From positions 1 to 64,000 of the forward strand of contig NZ_JACJTO010000004.1 of the NCBI RefSeq assembly GCF_014698755.1: DNA of 64,000 nucleotides, given 5' to 3'. A program made the position numbers and the translations under genes. Below are positions 34,640-43,696 of this stretch, piece by piece; positions within the stretch are counted from its first letter, which is position 1; each line of letters begins with the position of its first letter. This stretch comes from Aphanizomenon flos-aquae FACHB-1287 (lineage in GTDB: Bacteria > Cyanobacteriota > Cyanobacteriia > Cyanobacteriales > Nostocaceae). The notes below the pieces were generated by a model. The model did no database searches. It had not been told where the DNA came from and was given only the letters and a program-made list of their open reading frames with translations.

Positions 34640-36718
34640 ATGGAAGTAATCTATCAGTATGCCTGGCTGATTCCAGTATTACCTCTCTTAGGAGCAATGC
34701 TAGTCGGTCTAGGGCTAATCTCGATCAATCAGGTAACAAACCGTCTGCGACAATTAAATGCTGTAGTCATTATCTCCCTCATGGGAGCTTCTATGGTCTT
34801 GTCGTCGGCCTTGCTATGGAGTCAAATTCAAGGCCACGCACCTTACCTCCAGACCCTGGAATGGGCAGCAGCAGGTAATTTTCACCTGACTATGGGCTAC
34901 ACTATTGACCACCTCACCGCCTTAATGCTGGTGATTGTCACCACAGTAGCCGTTTTGGTGATGATTTACACCGATGGTTACATGGCTCATGACCCTGGTT
35001 ATGTGCGGTTTTATGCCTATCTTAGCTTATTTGGTTCTTCTATGTTAGGCTTGGTGGTCAGCCCTAATTTAGTACAAGTTTACATATTCTGGGAACTGGT
35101 GGGAATGTGTTCCTACCTCCTTGTAGGCTTTTGGTATGATCGCAAAGCCGCAGCGGATGCTTGCCAAAAAGCATTTGTCACCAATAGAGTCGGTGACTTT
35201 GGCTTATTATTAGGCATTTTGGGGCTGTTCTGGGCGACAGGAAGCTTTGATTTTATGGTGATGGGCGATCGCCTATCAAACCTAGTAGAAACTGGCTCTA
35301 TTAGCAATTTCCTCGCCATTGTCTTGGCGATTTTAGTCTTCCTTGGACCTGTCGCTAAATCTGCCCAATTCCCCCTCCATGTCTGGCTACCAGATGCCAT
35401 GGAAGGTCCTACACCTATTTCCGCCCTCATCCACGCAGCCACAATGGTAGCAGCGGGTGTATTCCTAATTGCCCGGATGTACCCAGTATTTGAAAATGTG
35501 CCAGCCGCAATGAACGTAATTGCTTATACTGGCGCATTTACAGCGTTTTTGGGAGCAACTATCGCCATTACCCAAAATGACATTAAAAAGGGTTTGGCTT
35601 ATTCCACCATTTCCCAACTCGGTTACATGGTCATGGCTATGGGTGTGGGTGCTTACAGCGCCGGTTTATTCCACCTCATGACCCACGCTTATTTTAAAGC
35701 GATGCTATTCTTGGGTTCTGGTTCGGTAATTCATGGTATGGAAGCAGTTGTTGGTCATGACCCTGTACTAGCGCAAGATATGCGCTTAATGGGTGGACTG
35801 CGGAAATATATGCCCGTGACCGGTTTCACATTTTTGATTGGTTGCTTGGCTATTGCCGGGATTCCTCCCTTTGCCGGTTTCTGGTCAAAAGATGAAATTT
35901 TGGGCGCGGCCTTTGCTGCTAACCCCTTCCTGTGGTTTATTGGTTGGCTGACAGCAGGAATTACAGCTTTTTATATGTTTAGAATGTATTTCTCAACATT
36001 TGAAGGTAAATTCCGGGGTAATGATGAGAAAATCAAGGTAAAACTCAAAAATGCCGCTGCTGCTTTGGCACAAAGGTCAGATACAGCCGAATTAACTCCT
36101 AATTTCGGTCCTGGGGCGATGAAAAAGGGAGAATTGTCAAGTCACTCCCATGACTCCCACAGCCATGAGCCGCATGAGTCTCCTTGGACGATGAGTTTAC
36201 CACTGGTGGTGTTGGCTGTTCCTTCGATGTTGATTGGTTTGGTGGGGACTCCCTACGCCAATTATTTTGAGCAGTTTATCTTTCCTCCTAGCGAAACTTT
36301 AGCGGAGGTTATGGAAAAGGCTGCGGAATTTGACCCCCATGAGTTTTATGTTATGGCGGGTAGTTCTGTGGCGGTTTCTGTGGTGGGGATTACTTTGGCG
36401 GTGTTGATGTATTTGGCTCGCAAAATTGATCCTAGTGCGATCGCTTCTAAAATTCAACCACTCTATGATTTATCTTTGAATAAATGGTACTTTGATGATA
36501 TTTATCATCGTGTCTTTGTTCTGGGTTTGCGTCGTGTGGCTAGACAAGTTATGGAGGTTGATTTCCGCGTTGTTGACGGCGCTGTTAATCTCACGGGTTT
36601 CTTTACTCTTGTCAGTGGTGAAGGTTTGAAATATTTGGAAACTGGTCGGGTTCAATTTTATGCCTTAATTGTTTTTGGGGCTGTTTTGGGCTTGGTGATT
36701 GTTTTCGGTGTTACCTGA
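34640..36718 (+). CDS. ndhF: NDH-1 subunit 5 (NdhF)
   Basis: 692 residues from MEVIYQYAWLIPVLPLLGAM (ATG 34640; a GTG one codon earlier). About 15 membrane helices are visible, with the subunit-5 motifs YTDGYMAHDPGYVRFYAYLSLF, LVGMCSYLLVGFWYDRKAAADA, FPLHVWLPDAMEGPTPISALIHAATMVAAG and KKGLAYSTISQLGYMVMAMG. A His-rich cytoplasmic or lumenal loop (SSHSHDSHSHEPHESPW) lies near residues 500-515. It is a proton-pumping antiporter-like subunit of the thylakoid photosynthetic NDH-1 complex (respiration and cyclic electron flow). I think it is the respiratory NdhF1 type but cannot separate it with certainty from CO2-uptake paralogues. Confidence 0.95.
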   Translation: MEVIYQYAWLIPVLPLLGAMLVGLGLISINQVTNRLRQLNAVVIISLMGASMVLSSALLWSQIQGHAPYLQTLEWAAAGNFHLTMGYTIDHLTALMLVIVTTVAVLVMIYTDGYMAHDPGYVRFYAYLSLFGSSMLGLVVSPNLVQVYIFWELVGMCSYLLVGFWYDRKAAADACQKAFVTNRVGDFGLLLGILGLFWATGSFDFMVMGDRLSNLVETGSISNFLAIVLAILVFLGPVAKSAQFPLHVWLPDAMEGPTPISALIHAATMVAAGVFLIARMYPVFENVPAAMNVIAYTGAFTAFLGATIAITQNDIKKGLAYSTISQLGYMVMAMGVGAYSAGLFHLMTHAYFKAMLFLGSGSVIHGMEAVVGHDPVLAQDMRLMGGLRKYMPVTGFTFLIGCLAIAGIPPFAGFWSKDEILGAAFAANPFLWFIGWLTAGITAFYMFRMYFSTFEGKFRGNDEKIKVKLKNAAAALAQRSDTAELTPNFGPGAMKKGELSSHSHDSHSHEPHESPWTMSLPLVVLAVPSMLIGLVGTPYANYFEQFIFPPSETLAEVMEKAAEFDPHEFYVMAGSSVAVSVVGITLAVLMYLARKIDPSAIASKIQPLYDLSLNKWYFDDIYHRVFVLGLRRVARQVMEVDFRVVDGAVNLTGFFTLVSGEGLKYLETGRVQFYALIVFGAVLGLVIVFGVT

Positions 36719-36725
36719 TTTTAAT

Positions 36726-36760
36726 GGGGGCGGTTTGTCCGCCCCTGGATTGTTTTTTTA
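36726..36760 (+). terminator. Rho-independent terminator of ndhF
   Basis: GGGGCGG pairs with CCGCCCC (ending 36745) around TTTGT, then TGGATTGTTTTTTT. It begins 9 bp after the ndhF stop. Confidence 0.85.
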
Positions 36761-36869
36761 ACGAACCGCAGAGGCGCGGAGGACGCAGAGTTAATGAACC
36801 ACGAAGGGAAGAAAGGAAGCGAAGGAAGAAGGAAAGAAAATTGAGAGTTGGGGTTGAAAATGGCATTTA

Positions 36870-37300
36870 TCAAAGGTAAATAATACAGCAGTTCGACGTT
36901 GGCTAGATGGAATAGATGTCAAAAACCTTGTATTTATTTATGAAACAGGTGTAAACCTGGCTATGATACGAAACTAGGGTAGAGGTGTTGAAGGTGAAAA
37001 TATCTATGATGATCGTCCATAATTGGAGCTATCAGTGATGAAGGGTTAATTGCCACTATGATCTTTCCTGGTAGTTTAAAGACTACTAGTTTTTTAGTTT
37101 TTATTGAACAAATCTTACTACCTTAGTTGTGGATTGGCGCAATTGTAGTTATGGATAATTTACCTGTAGATTATGCTGAAAAGGCAAGAGTTTTCATTGA
37201 ATCTTTTGGATCGCAAGAACGCAGTTAGAATTAGACTTGGGTACTCCCTAGTCCAATTCTGTCAGCATAATCTCAGCCGCTTTAGCCACTGAGAGTGTCA
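36870..37300 (+). pseudogene. IS630-family transposase relic
   Basis: In one frame VKNLVFIYETGVNLAMIRN is followed by a stop, then GRGVEGENIYDDRP. In another frame IGAISDEGLIATMIFPGSLK, TTSFLVFIEQILLP, a stop, then LWIGAIVVMDNLPVDYAEKARVFIESF. This is the pattern of IS630/Tc1-mariner transposases, with the first catalytic Asp replaced (FIYETG where DETG is expected), several stops and a frameshift deletion. Traces may extend to ~37455. A repeat with CCGCAGAGGCGCGGAGGACG near 36765 lies before it. The whole 36719-37467 gap has no live gene. Confidence 0.75.
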
Positions 37301-37467
37301 ATATTTCTTCAGGAATTTTGTATTTTGAATGGAGGCAACAGCAGGTAAAGCTATAGTATACTTAGAGATGGTGCAGCCGTGACCATGGCTAAAATTAAGT
37401 CTACTACCACAAAATTTGATAGCGTGGCGTTAGCCATAGAATTTGTTTAGATATACTTAATAACTCG

Positions 37468-38817
37468 ATGACAGGCAAAAACGCAAGACAGAATGCATTC
37501 CTGCGGTTGGTGTCCAGCAAGGTCGAAGTTTCTGAGTTAGCATCTCGCTACTTATTGCTTCCTGAAAAAGAAATGATAATTGGACGTGACCCCACCTGCC
37601 AAATTGTCTTGGATGCCATGATATACCGGATGGTATCTCGTCGTCATGCGGTAGTTCGTCCCCTTTCTTTAGCAACCAACAACGGTTATAGTTGGGTAAT
37701 TTGTGATTTGAATAGCGCCAATGGCACTTTTTTAAACGGAGAACACTTAAAAGGGTGTCAAGAATTACATATAGGCGATCGCATTTCCCTAGGTGCTGAT
37801 GGACCACAATTTATTTTTGAGTATGAGGTAATTACCCAAAGGACAATGATAAATGTTAATAATGCGACAGTATTATCATCTGTCAATTACCAACATCTAT
37901 CATCAAAACCAGACTCCGTTAGCTTTACACAATTATTTCCAATTATCTCTACTGGTAAGGATCTTACCCGCAAGGCTTACCTAATCCCTGGAATCTTGAC
38001 AGTAATTTTTGTAGTGTTAATGTTTACTACAGTAGGTCATATACAAGCTAATCAAGTAATTGTCGGATCTTATATCGCTTTTGCTGCTTACTACTTTGTT
38101 TATCAATTATGTGGTAAGTCTAAGCCTTGGTGGGTACTCATGGCAGCGGCACTGACTACAATATTAATTCTCCTAAGTCCCCTGTTAGATTTGTTCATTA
38201 AAATATTCCGTAATATTCTACCTGGAACATTGGATACTGCATCTCAAAATGGGATTACCTTCACTGAATTATTAGTGCGGATGTTTTTTGGTGCAGGGTT
38301 AATGGAGGAGCTACTAAAAATATTACCAGTCTTAGGGGCATATTGGCTAGGGAATTTTCTCCCATCACCCTGGCGAGAACGAATTGGGGTTTGGGAGCCT
38401 TTAGATGGTATTCTTCTAGGTACAGCCTCGGCTGTAGGTTTTACTTTGCTGGAAACCCTCGGTCAATATGTACCCTTAATTTCTCAAAATTCTGGTCAAT
38501 CAGTGGGTTTACAGCTACTTATTCCCCGGATTTTAGGTTCTGTGGCTGGACACATGGCTTACAGTGGTTATTTGGGCTATTTTGTGGGTTTGGCTGTGTT
38601 AAAACCCCTCAAAGGCAAGCAAATCCTCGCTGTCGGTTATTTCAGTGCTTCCGCGCTTCACGCTTTATGGAATGCAACGGGTTCTATCAATGCTTTTTTC
38701 TTAGTGGTAGTTGGTGTTTTATCTTATGCCTTTCTAATGGCGGCCATTCTCAAAGCACGAGTATTATCACCAACAAGATCAGACAATTTTGCTACCCGTT
38801 TTCTTGACCCAAAATAG
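37468..38817 (+). CDS. FHA domain fused to PrsW-type intramembrane protease
   Basis: 449 residues. An FHA domain (~28-120) has MIIGRDPTCQIVLD, RMVSRRHAVV and DLNSANGTFLNG, predicted to bind phosphothreonine. From ~165 come about eight membrane helices with the glutamic-type PrsW motifs: GAGLMEELLK (Glu280, Glu281), SAVGFTLLE (Glu329), AGHMAYSGYLGY (His362) and ALHALWN (His398). PrsW proteins are membrane-embedded proteases; the bacillary member cleaves an anti-sigma factor. Fusion to FHA would link cleavage to Ser/Thr phosphorylation (inference). It converges with the 212-residue and CHAT-FHA genes. Confidence 0.85.
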   Translation: MTGKNARQNAFLRLVSSKVEVSELASRYLLLPEKEMIIGRDPTCQIVLDAMIYRMVSRRHAVVRPLSLATNNGYSWVICDLNSANGTFLNGEHLKGCQELHIGDRISLGADGPQFIFEYEVITQRTMINVNNATVLSSVNYQHLSSKPDSVSFTQLFPIISTGKDLTRKAYLIPGILTVIFVVLMFTTVGHIQANQVIVGSYIAFAAYYFVYQLCGKSKPWWVLMAAALTTILILLSPLLDLFIKIFRNILPGTLDTASQNGITFTELLVRMFFGAGLMEELLKILPVLGAYWLGNFLPSPWRERIGVWEPLDGILLGTASAVGFTLLETLGQYVPLISQNSGQSVGLQLLIPRILGSVAGHMAYSGYLGYFVGLAVLKPLKGKQILAVGYFSASALHALWNATGSINAFFLVVVGVLSYAFLMAAILKARVLSPTRSDNFATRFLDPK

Positions 38818-38849
38818 AATATAGCAAAGAACAGGGAAAGGCGTAAAAA

Positions 38850-39488
38850 CTAGATTTGAGAATCAGATTGTGAGAGATGCCCAAGAGCATAATTAGCAAT
38901 AACTAAAGTAATTTTTGCCTGTTCTATTTCTGATAAATTTGCCCAATCTCGATGTTCAAAATCCCTAATTATAGATGCTAAAGTCTGTGGTTCACTACTT
39001 CGCATTGAGTAAGCAAAAGGACGAGCTAAAACTAACAGATCATCTGTTTCCCAACTGGGTAGTAAAGCTTGTACACATTTTACCAGTTTTTCACTAACTG
39101 ATTCTTCAAAAATGAAAACTTCGGCAGCTTTTTCGGCAATAGCAGTAAGTATAACTCCGGGGATAGTCGAAAAAGCATTTTGCAAAATTACCTGCAAATA
39201 ATTAATGGTATTTTTACTGCTGTTGTTTTCTTGAATAACAGCAACTTGATCCCAAATCATATCTAGATTTTGATAGAAATTATTAGCACTGGTAATCATT
39301 TCTGCTTCTGGGAAATCTAACAAATCAAACTGTAATTCTAGATGTTGGAAATAAGCTACTGAAGATTCATCAGCTACATTCCAAGGATAGGTAGCATCTT
39401 CCGGTTCTAGTAGTGTTTCCATAAATTCCCAATCTAAATTCGATGAGATATGATTCAAAGCATTGAATTCATTAATGTGGGGGTTCAT
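38850..39488 (-). CDS. Helical hypothetical protein downstream of CHAT-FHA protease
   Basis: 212 residues, acidic, all-helical in appearance, and not a family I recognise. The N-terminal part (~1-60) is acidic with DWEFMETLLEPEDATYPWN. The C-terminal part has VILTAIAEKAAEVFIFEESVSEKLVKCVQALLPSW and DLLVLARPFAYSMRS. No signal peptide and no membrane segment are seen. It follows the CHAT-FHA gene on the same strand by 114 bp and could be a substrate, adaptor or inhibitor of that protease (inference from position only). Confidence 0.65.
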   Translation of the reverse strand: MNPHINEFNALNHISSNLDWEFMETLLEPEDATYPWNVADESSVAYFQHLELQFDLLDFPEAEMITSANNFYQNLDMIWDQVAVIQENNSSKNTINYLQVILQNAFSTIPGVILTAIAEKAAEVFIFEESVSEKLVKCVQALLPSWETDDLLVLARPFAYSMRSSEPQTLASIIRDFEHRDWANLSEIEQAKITLVIANYALGHLSQSDSQI

Positions 39489-39602
39489 TTTTTTATCCCT
39501 TAATTTATTACTCTTGTTGACAGCTACAAGTTGAAAAGTTGGATTTCCATAAAATAATTGACTCCAGTATTTTTATACAGTAGGGACGTGCCAACGTCTG
39601 TG

Positions 39603-41246
39603 TTAACTGTGTTCTTCTCGAATAAACTCCCAAATTCCAATTTGAGAACTCCCAAACATTAACTGCATTCCCGATGTTAAAGGCACTTCTTCCCGCAGGA
39701 TTTGTTGCCAACCATTGGGGCTTAAATACCAGGTAGTTCCGTAGGTAGATAAGTCTTGTAGGTAATAATTAGTCATTAGTGTAGTTCCATGCAGAGTATT
39801 CCGGCATAAAATTTCCGCGTGGCGTTTAGAAATGTAAATTTCGGGCATGACAATATCATTATCTTTCGTGCGACCGATTCGGGTCACTCCAGGACGTAAT
39901 AACCAAATTTTACCACTCGGTGGAGATGATGGCTGCTCTAAAGACCGCAAATAAGCAGTATTTACAGAGGTAGGAATGCCCGAACTGGTCATATCTGGTA
40001 GTTTTGTAATTCCTTGATCTAGACTTTTAATCAGTTCTCCATCAAAATCAGGATGCAGGTACAGGACTGGTAATGTCCAGGCTGCTTGATTAAATTTGTA
40101 CAGTGTTAACAGTTCTTGTCTAGCTGCTGCTACGGCTTGATCAATTAATTTGCATGATCGTAAGCTGGCGGCAAAAGTTTGAATAAAACTTTGCGACTCG
40201 GCATCAGCAATTTCATCACGCATTCCCAATACAGCGGGGACACCATGACGAATTAGCACCTCAGCTAAACTACTAGCAGGTATTGCCTGATGATGAATTG
40301 CGGCTGGTCTGGCTCCCCAGCAAGCGTTAAAAACTCCCAGTTTTATACCTGTCCGAGTTAAGACTTGAGCTAATTCTATGCCATTAATTTTCAGTTCATT
40401 TGTTAAAAATAATGAGCCTCCATCTGGATCTGGTAGTCCATGTCCAGCATAAAAGAACACATTATAAGCTTTAGTTTCTAACTCCTGAATTAATTCTGTT
40501 TTAGTGGGTTTAACCAGAGTTTTTACTGTACAAGGTGCATATTCGGTGACAGTTTTGCCCAGAGGACGACCTTCTAATAAAATCTTTTTCAGTAAAGATG
40601 CCTCCTGATCAAGTTGTAATTTATGATCATCTCCTAAGACCAAGAGAATATTTATAGCTTGGTCCGTTCGCAATTCTGGCAAGGGTTCAACTTCACTGAT
40701 AGTACGACTAAATAAAATATCTGGGGAAAGTGATATGGCTGATTGTCCAGGTTGTGGCTGCATAATTTCCCAAGGTAGGGCAATTAGATCAGGATCACGA
40801 ATTTCCAAACGAAAGCGTAATTGAGTCCGTTGACCCATAGCCATACCCCGACTACGTTCCCAACAACTCAAAATTAGCCCATCAAATACCCATCCCCATA
40901 AATTGACACCCAAGGATTGCATCAGGCGACTACTGTAAGGACTTTTACTTGGATTTTCCGTCGGTGAATTTATAGATGCTTCAGGGAGCGTCTCTACTAA
41001 GGTTAAGGTATTAACTGCTGTAGAAGGTAAACGGGAAGTAATGTCTAAAGGACTATGACTGGTAAACATTTGCTGCCATTCTTGCCAAACTTGATTAAGT
41101 TCAGCGGAGAAAACACAATCACGGAGAACGTAGCCACTGGGATAGGGGGCTTTGAGAACCCAAATAGCGAAGTTGTCTGTGCCGGTATTTACTAGACGGG
41201 CGATCGCTATGCTCGCTGAAGGCACTGCCAATTTTAGACTGGACAT
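39603..41246 (-). CDS. CHAT caspase-like protease domain fused to FHA domain
   Basis: 547 residues. The N-terminal ~200 are a variable region (LWGWVFDGLI, RSRGMAMGQRTQLRFRLEIRDPDL, LPWEIMQP). The CHAT domain (~205-415) has VFFYAGHG with His269 and GVFNACWG with Cys309, the caspase-type dyad, then GVPAVLGMRDEIAD and SFIQTFAASL. A C-terminal FHA domain (~450-540) has VTRIGRTKDNDIVMP, ISKRHAEI, LQDLSTYGTTWYL. CHAT proteins are clan CD peptidases; some act in Craspase and gasdermin immunity. The FHA suggests recruitment to phosphorylated proteins. A HIP1 site lies inside the 5' part. Confidence 0.9.
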   Translation of the reverse strand: MSSLKLAVPSASIAIARLVNTGTDNFAIWVLKAPYPSGYVLRDCVFSAELNQVWQEWQQMFTSHSPLDITSRLPSTAVNTLTLVETLPEASINSPTENPSKSPYSSRLMQSLGVNLWGWVFDGLILSCWERSRGMAMGQRTQLRFRLEIRDPDLIALPWEIMQPQPGQSAISLSPDILFSRTISEVEPLPELRTDQAINILLVLGDDHKLQLDQEASLLKKILLEGRPLGKTVTEYAPCTVKTLVKPTKTELIQELETKAYNVFFYAGHGLPDPDGGSLFLTNELKINGIELAQVLTRTGIKLGVFNACWGARPAAIHHQAIPASSLAEVLIRHGVPAVLGMRDEIADAESQSFIQTFAASLRSCKLIDQAVAAARQELLTLYKFNQAAWTLPVLYLHPDFDGELIKSLDQGITKLPDMTSSGIPTSVNTAYLRSLEQPSSPPSGKIWLLRPGVTRIGRTKDNDIVMPEIYISKRHAEILCRNTLHGTTLMTNYYLQDLSTYGTTWYLSPNGWQQILREEVPLTSGMQLMFGSSQIGIWEFIREEHS

Positions 41247-41540
41247 GGCTAGGGGGAAACTAAATTTTCAAAACACAGATACAAATATTTTAGTCAAATA
41301 CCCTGGAGTTAACAGATGATAACTTGTCAATTATTCCTAAAAATCTATATTCCGCATTGTTTTTAAATCATGATATCAGGAAACTCGACTTTGAGGGTAT
41401 CTTGGCTAAAATCGCTAAAATCGTTAAAATAAAATTTTTTTCAGCCAATATCTAAAGCCTAGCCTTTAGAGAGATGATCTATACCAACTTTTCAACTAAG
41501 TTAGTAGAAAAATCAATTTTAAATTAATCTGACTTAAACT

Positions 41541-42812
41541 GTGATTACTAAGTTACAATTCCCTATCAAAAAAAGATTATTTAACTTTTTAGGATTGGTA
41601 ATAATAATAGCGATCGCTATTATTAGCTTTCACAATTTGCTATTACCAAAACCACCCCCATTCATAACCGTTAAACTCAGTGGTTGGACAGGTAATCCCC
41701 TGGAACAAAAACTTTTAAAACAGGTAATTCAAGACTTTGAAAAACAACATCCACAGATCAAAGTCAAATATGAAGCGATCGCCGATCAATATATGGATGT
41801 AATTAAAACCCGTTTAATAGGAGAAGCAGCCCCAGATGTATTTTATCTCGATGCACTGGAAGCCCCTTTTTTAATGGCTCAGAATGTCCTAGAACCCCTT
41901 GATAATTACATTAACCCCAAATTTGACATTACAGACATAGAACCAAATCTACTCAAAAATTTTACATACCAAAATCATATTTATGGGCTACCTAAAGACT
42001 ATTCGACTTTAGCCCTATTTTATAATCAAAAAGCATTTAATCAAGTTGGTTTAACTAGTCCGCCAAAAACATGGGAACAACTACGCAGCTATTCCCAACA
42101 GTTAACAGGCAAACTCAATAAATATGGCTTTGGAGAAATTCCTGAATTAGCACGTCAGGCATACAAAATTACAGCATTTGGAGGAGAAATTATTGATAAA
42201 AATGGTTATGCTACCTTCGCTAATGACGCAGGTTTGCAGGGTTTAGAATTAGTCATTAACCAATATCAAAAAGATCGTTCCTCCGCTCAAAAATCTGATG
42301 TAGGCACAAATTCTGGCAGTGAAATGTTTGGACAAAACAAAGTAGCAATGGTAATTGAGGGTAATTGGGCAATTCCTTATTTACAAGAAACTTTTCCCAA
42401 ACTAAAATTTTCTACAGCAGAGATACCTAAAATTAATCATAAAAAAGCAACAATGGTTTTTACTGTTGCATACTGTATGAATAAACAAGCACCCCATAAA
42501 GCCCAAGCTTGGGAACTCATTTCCTATTTGACAGGTAAAGAAGGCATGAAAAAATGGGCAGGAACAGGATTTGCATTACCAACCCGTAAATCAGTAGCCC
42601 AACAATTAGGTTATGATCAAGACCCTCTAAGATCACCATTAGTAGCAGGAATTGATTATGCTACACCCTGGCAATTAGGTAAGTATCCCACCGCAATTAT
42701 CAACAATTTTGATAACCAGTTTATTAGTGTTTTGCTAGGACAACAATCATTAAAACAGGCAATGTTAAAGGCACAAAATGCAGCAAACCAGCAAATTAAG
42801 GCTGATATGTAA
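41541..42812 (+). CDS. ABC transporter sugar-binding protein (MalE/UgpB-like)
   Basis: 423 residues from GTG 41541. An N-terminal anchor (FLGLVIIIAIAIISFHNLLL) is followed by a cluster B sugar-binding fold: ITVKLSGWTGNPLEQKLLKQVIQDFEKQHPQIKVKYEAI, APDVFYLDALEAPFLMAQNVLEPLD, YGLPKDYSTLALFYNQKAFNQVGL, and GKVAMVIEGNWAIPYL-type residues near 270. It delivers a sugar or polyol to the two permeases that follow. Its TAA overlaps the ATG of the first permease (TAATG), so all three are translationally coupled. The substrate is not identifiable. Confidence 0.9.
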   Translation: MITKLQFPIKKRLFNFLGLVIIIAIAIISFHNLLLPKPPPFITVKLSGWTGNPLEQKLLKQVIQDFEKQHPQIKVKYEAIADQYMDVIKTRLIGEAAPDVFYLDALEAPFLMAQNVLEPLDNYINPKFDITDIEPNLLKNFTYQNHIYGLPKDYSTLALFYNQKAFNQVGLTSPPKTWEQLRSYSQQLTGKLNKYGFGEIPELARQAYKITAFGGEIIDKNGYATFANDAGLQGLELVINQYQKDRSSAQKSDVGTNSGSEMFGQNKVAMVIEGNWAIPYLQETFPKLKFSTAEIPKINHKKATMVFTVAYCMNKQAPHKAQAWELISYLTGKEGMKKWAGTGFALPTRKSVAQQLGYDQDPLRSPLVAGIDYATPWQLGKYPTAIINNFDNQFISVLLGQQSLKQAMLKAQNAANQQIKADM

Positions 42813-43696
42813 TGTTGAGAAATAGGCAAACCAGAGAAAATTTTACAGCTTATTTATTCATAATTCCCAGTCTTTTAATTTTAGGCACATTTATAATTTT
42901 GCCTATTCTCTATGCTGTATTTCTTTCCTTACACAAAGTACAAATGCTAGGAGGAATTAATTACCGTTTTTTTGGTTTGGGTAATTTTCAAAGATTGCTA
43001 ACAGATGAAAGAGTAAAAATTGCTCTAAAAAATACCGCAGAATATGTGGTTTTTGTCGTTCCCACTCAAACTATTTTAGCTTTAACTTTAGCTGTAACTC
43101 TCAATTCTGGCATTCACGGTAAAAATTTGTGGCGGATTCTTTACTTTTTACCAACAGTTACATCTTCAGCAGTATTGACACTAATTTTTATGTGGATTTA
43201 CAATACTAATGGACTACTAAATAATTTTTTGGCTTTTCTAAAACTGCCTATTTATAACTGGTTGGGAGATCCATCTGTTGCCCTCAAAGGAATTATGATC
43301 ATGAATATTTGGTCAACAGCACCATTTTTTATGGTGATTTATTTAGCGGCTTTACAGGATATTCCCCAAACTCTTTATGAAGCAGCAGAACTTGATGGGG
43401 CTAATAGTTGGGAACGGTTTATTTATATTACTTTACCTTTATTACAACCTGTAACTTTCTTTGTAATAGCTATGGGGATAATTGGGACTTTTCAATTATT
43501 TGATCAATCTTATATATTTTCTGGAGGAACTGGTGGACCAAATAATGCTACTCTCACTTTAGTCTTGCTAATTTATCAAACCGTATTTCGTAATTTACAA
43601 ATGGGATATGGAGCAGCGATCGCTTTTTTACTAGCATCTGTAATTATTATCCTCACATTAATTCAGAGGCAATTTTTCGGAGGTTATAAAATTTGA
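42812..43696 (+). CDS. ABC sugar transporter permease (MalF/UgpA-like)
   Basis: 294 residues with six membrane helices: YLFIIPSLLILGTFIILPILYAVFLSL first, and the EAA loop EAAELDGANSWERFIYITLPLLQP near residue 195, the site of ATPase contact. NTAEYVVFVVPTQTILALTLAV marks the second helix of the permease core. ATG overlaps the binding-protein stop by one base. The stop TGA overlaps the TTG start of the second permease by three bases. It forms the channel with the next protein. Confidence 0.93.
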   Translation: MLRNRQTRENFTAYLFIIPSLLILGTFIILPILYAVFLSLHKVQMLGGINYRFFGLGNFQRLLTDERVKIALKNTAEYVVFVVPTQTILALTLAVTLNSGIHGKNLWRILYFLPTVTSSAVLTLIFMWIYNTNGLLNNFLAFLKLPIYNWLGDPSVALKGIMIMNIWSTAPFFMVIYLAALQDIPQTLYEAAELDGANSWERFIYITLPLLQPVTFFVIAMGIIGTFQLFDQSYIFSGGTGGPNNATLTLVLLIYQTVFRNLQMGYGAAIAFLLASVIIILTLIQRQFFGGYKI

